Of a DNA stretch of 25,764 nucleotides, positions 24,946 to 25,764 are shown piece after piece (the stretch's first letter is position 1; each line of letters opens with the position of its first letter). The notes beneath the pieces are model-generated. The model had not been told where the DNA came from, made no database searches, and was given only the letters and a program-made list of their open reading frames with translations. Where the stretch lies: assembly GCA_001017865.1 (NCBI GenBank), contig LATQ01000297.1:1-25764 (forward strand). The letters run 5' to 3'. The position numbers and the translations under genes are program-made. The DNA comes from Rhodococcus sp. IITR03 (GTDB taxonomy: Bacteria; Actinomycetota; Actinomycetes; Mycobacteriales; Mycobacteriaceae).

Positions 24946-25764
24946 ATGGCGAGACCACCTTTGTTTCAACGCGCGACCGTGACCCGGATCGTGAAGGAGA
25001 CCGACGACGCCCGCACCTACGTGCTCGCTCCCCTCGACGGGCCCTTCACCTACAAGTCAGGGCAGTTCTGCACCTTCAAGGTGAAGGTCGACGGCACCGA
25101 TCTGTATCGCTCGTACTCGATGTCGAGCGCGCCCGAGACCGACACCGAGATGATGACCACCGTCAAGCGGGTCACCGGCGGAGCGTCTCGAACTGGTTAC
25201 ACGACAACATCGCGGAAGGCGACGAGGTCGAGATCACCCGACCCGCAGGCACGTTCATCCTCCGCGACGCAGCCGGTCCGGTGCTCGGCTTCGCCGGCGG
25301 AAGCGGCATCACGCCGATCCTGTCGCTCGCCAAGAGCGCACTCGCGACGACCGACCGGCCGGTGCGCCTGCTGATCGCCGACCGCGACCGCGCGTCCGCG
25401 ATCTTCGCGAGCCTCACCGACGAACTCGTCGACCGGTACGCGGGTCGCCTCGAGGTGGTGCGGCACTTCGACGACGAGAGCGGACTGCTCACTCCCGACG
25501 CCGTGCGCGCCTTCGTCGGATCCGACGGCGGCGCCGACAGCTACCTGTGCGGCCCGGAAGCGTTCATGGACATGGTCGAGGCCGCGCTCCCCGGCCCCGG
25601 CAACATCTACAGCGAACGGTTCGGCAGCGCAGCCGAACCCATCAAGGCCGAGGACGCCAGGAGGCGGAGTCCGCCCCGAGCGGGGAGGTGAAGGCACCGT
25701 GTCCCGATCCGCCTCGCAACAGCGCGTCTCCGTGCCCCGGCACGCCGGTGAGACCCTGCTCGAG
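24946..25764 (+). CDS. KshB/PaaE-type FAD/2Fe-2S reductase (partial, frameshifted)
   Basis: The first 270 or so residues of an oxygenase reductase, running off the window. ATG 24946 has AGGAGG 9 bp upstream. RSYSMSSAP (residues 55-63) is the FAD motif; after a frameshift near 25185 come VSNWLHDNIAEGDEVEI, GFAGGSGITPILS (NAD(P)H) and YLCGPEAFMDM. Two more shifts near 25660 and 25698 lead to SQQRVSVPRHAGETLLE, the start of a C-terminal 2Fe-2S ferredoxin domain. This order matches KshB (3-ketosteroid 9-alpha-hydroxylase reductase) and PaaE. It would feed a Rieske or similar oxygenase, which is not in the window. It shares its promoter region with the acyl-CoA ligase operon. Confidence 0.87.

Noticed and set aside
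1..25764. Mass pseudogenisation of the cluster
   Set aside because: The breaks are single-base and located in G/C runs, the downstream motifs are preserved, and no premature stop within a correct frame or internal deletion was found.

Overview
The window is high-GC DNA from an actinobacterium of the mycolate group, most likely Rhodococcus or a close relative. This is judged from codon use, GTG/TTG starts, overlapping stop/start codons and the recognisable protein families; no marker gene fixes the species. No tRNA, rRNA, CRISPR array or mobile element is visible, and no gene-free stretch exceeds 300 bases.

Layout. 1-257: end of a + strand acyl-CoA dehydrogenase (ACAD). 258-2219 (-): NTF2/SnoaL-like protein and an Orn/Lys/Arg-type PLP decarboxylase. 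2306-3073 (+): an SDR. 3213-6142 (-): two ACAD subunits and a crotonase. 6256/6322-8948 (+): TetR regulator, TesB thioesterase and a DHDPR-like oxidoreductase. 8965-12896 (-): acyl-CoA synthetase, thiolase, MeaB GTPase, then after a hairpin a small membrane protein. 12961-14474 (+): two SDRs. 14547-15481 (-): zinc alcohol dehydrogenase. 15681-19731 (+): ferredoxin, P450, amidohydrolase, SDR and an EthD-like protein. 19779-24840 (-): acyl-CoA ligase, two ACAD subunits, crotonase and HSL-type esterase. 24946-end (+): KshB/PaaE-type flavin iron-sulfur reductase, cut by the window end.

Taken together this looks like a catabolic gene set. A P450 and other redox enzymes would oxidise a substrate, alcohol dehydrogenase and SDRs would make ketones, CoA ligases would activate acids, and ACAD pairs, crotonases, SDRs and a thiolase would carry out beta-oxidation. 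The real substrate cannot be read from the sequence; an alicyclic, terpenoid or steroid-like compound is an inference.

The most interesting signal is a shared palindrome, GAGAAY-NNN-AYTCTC. It occurs as four strong copies and two weaker ones, in every divergent promoter region and in front of the thioesterase. One copy lies between the TetR gene and the divergent ACAD operon, so this TetR is a good candidate for a local master regulator. The half-site resembles that of KstR, but the spacer is 3 bp instead of 2.

Caution: about 40 frameshifts break roughly two thirds of the genes. Most are explained by loss of one base from a short G or C run, and the protein continues normally in the next frame. 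I treat them as probable sequence errors and annotate whole genes across them.
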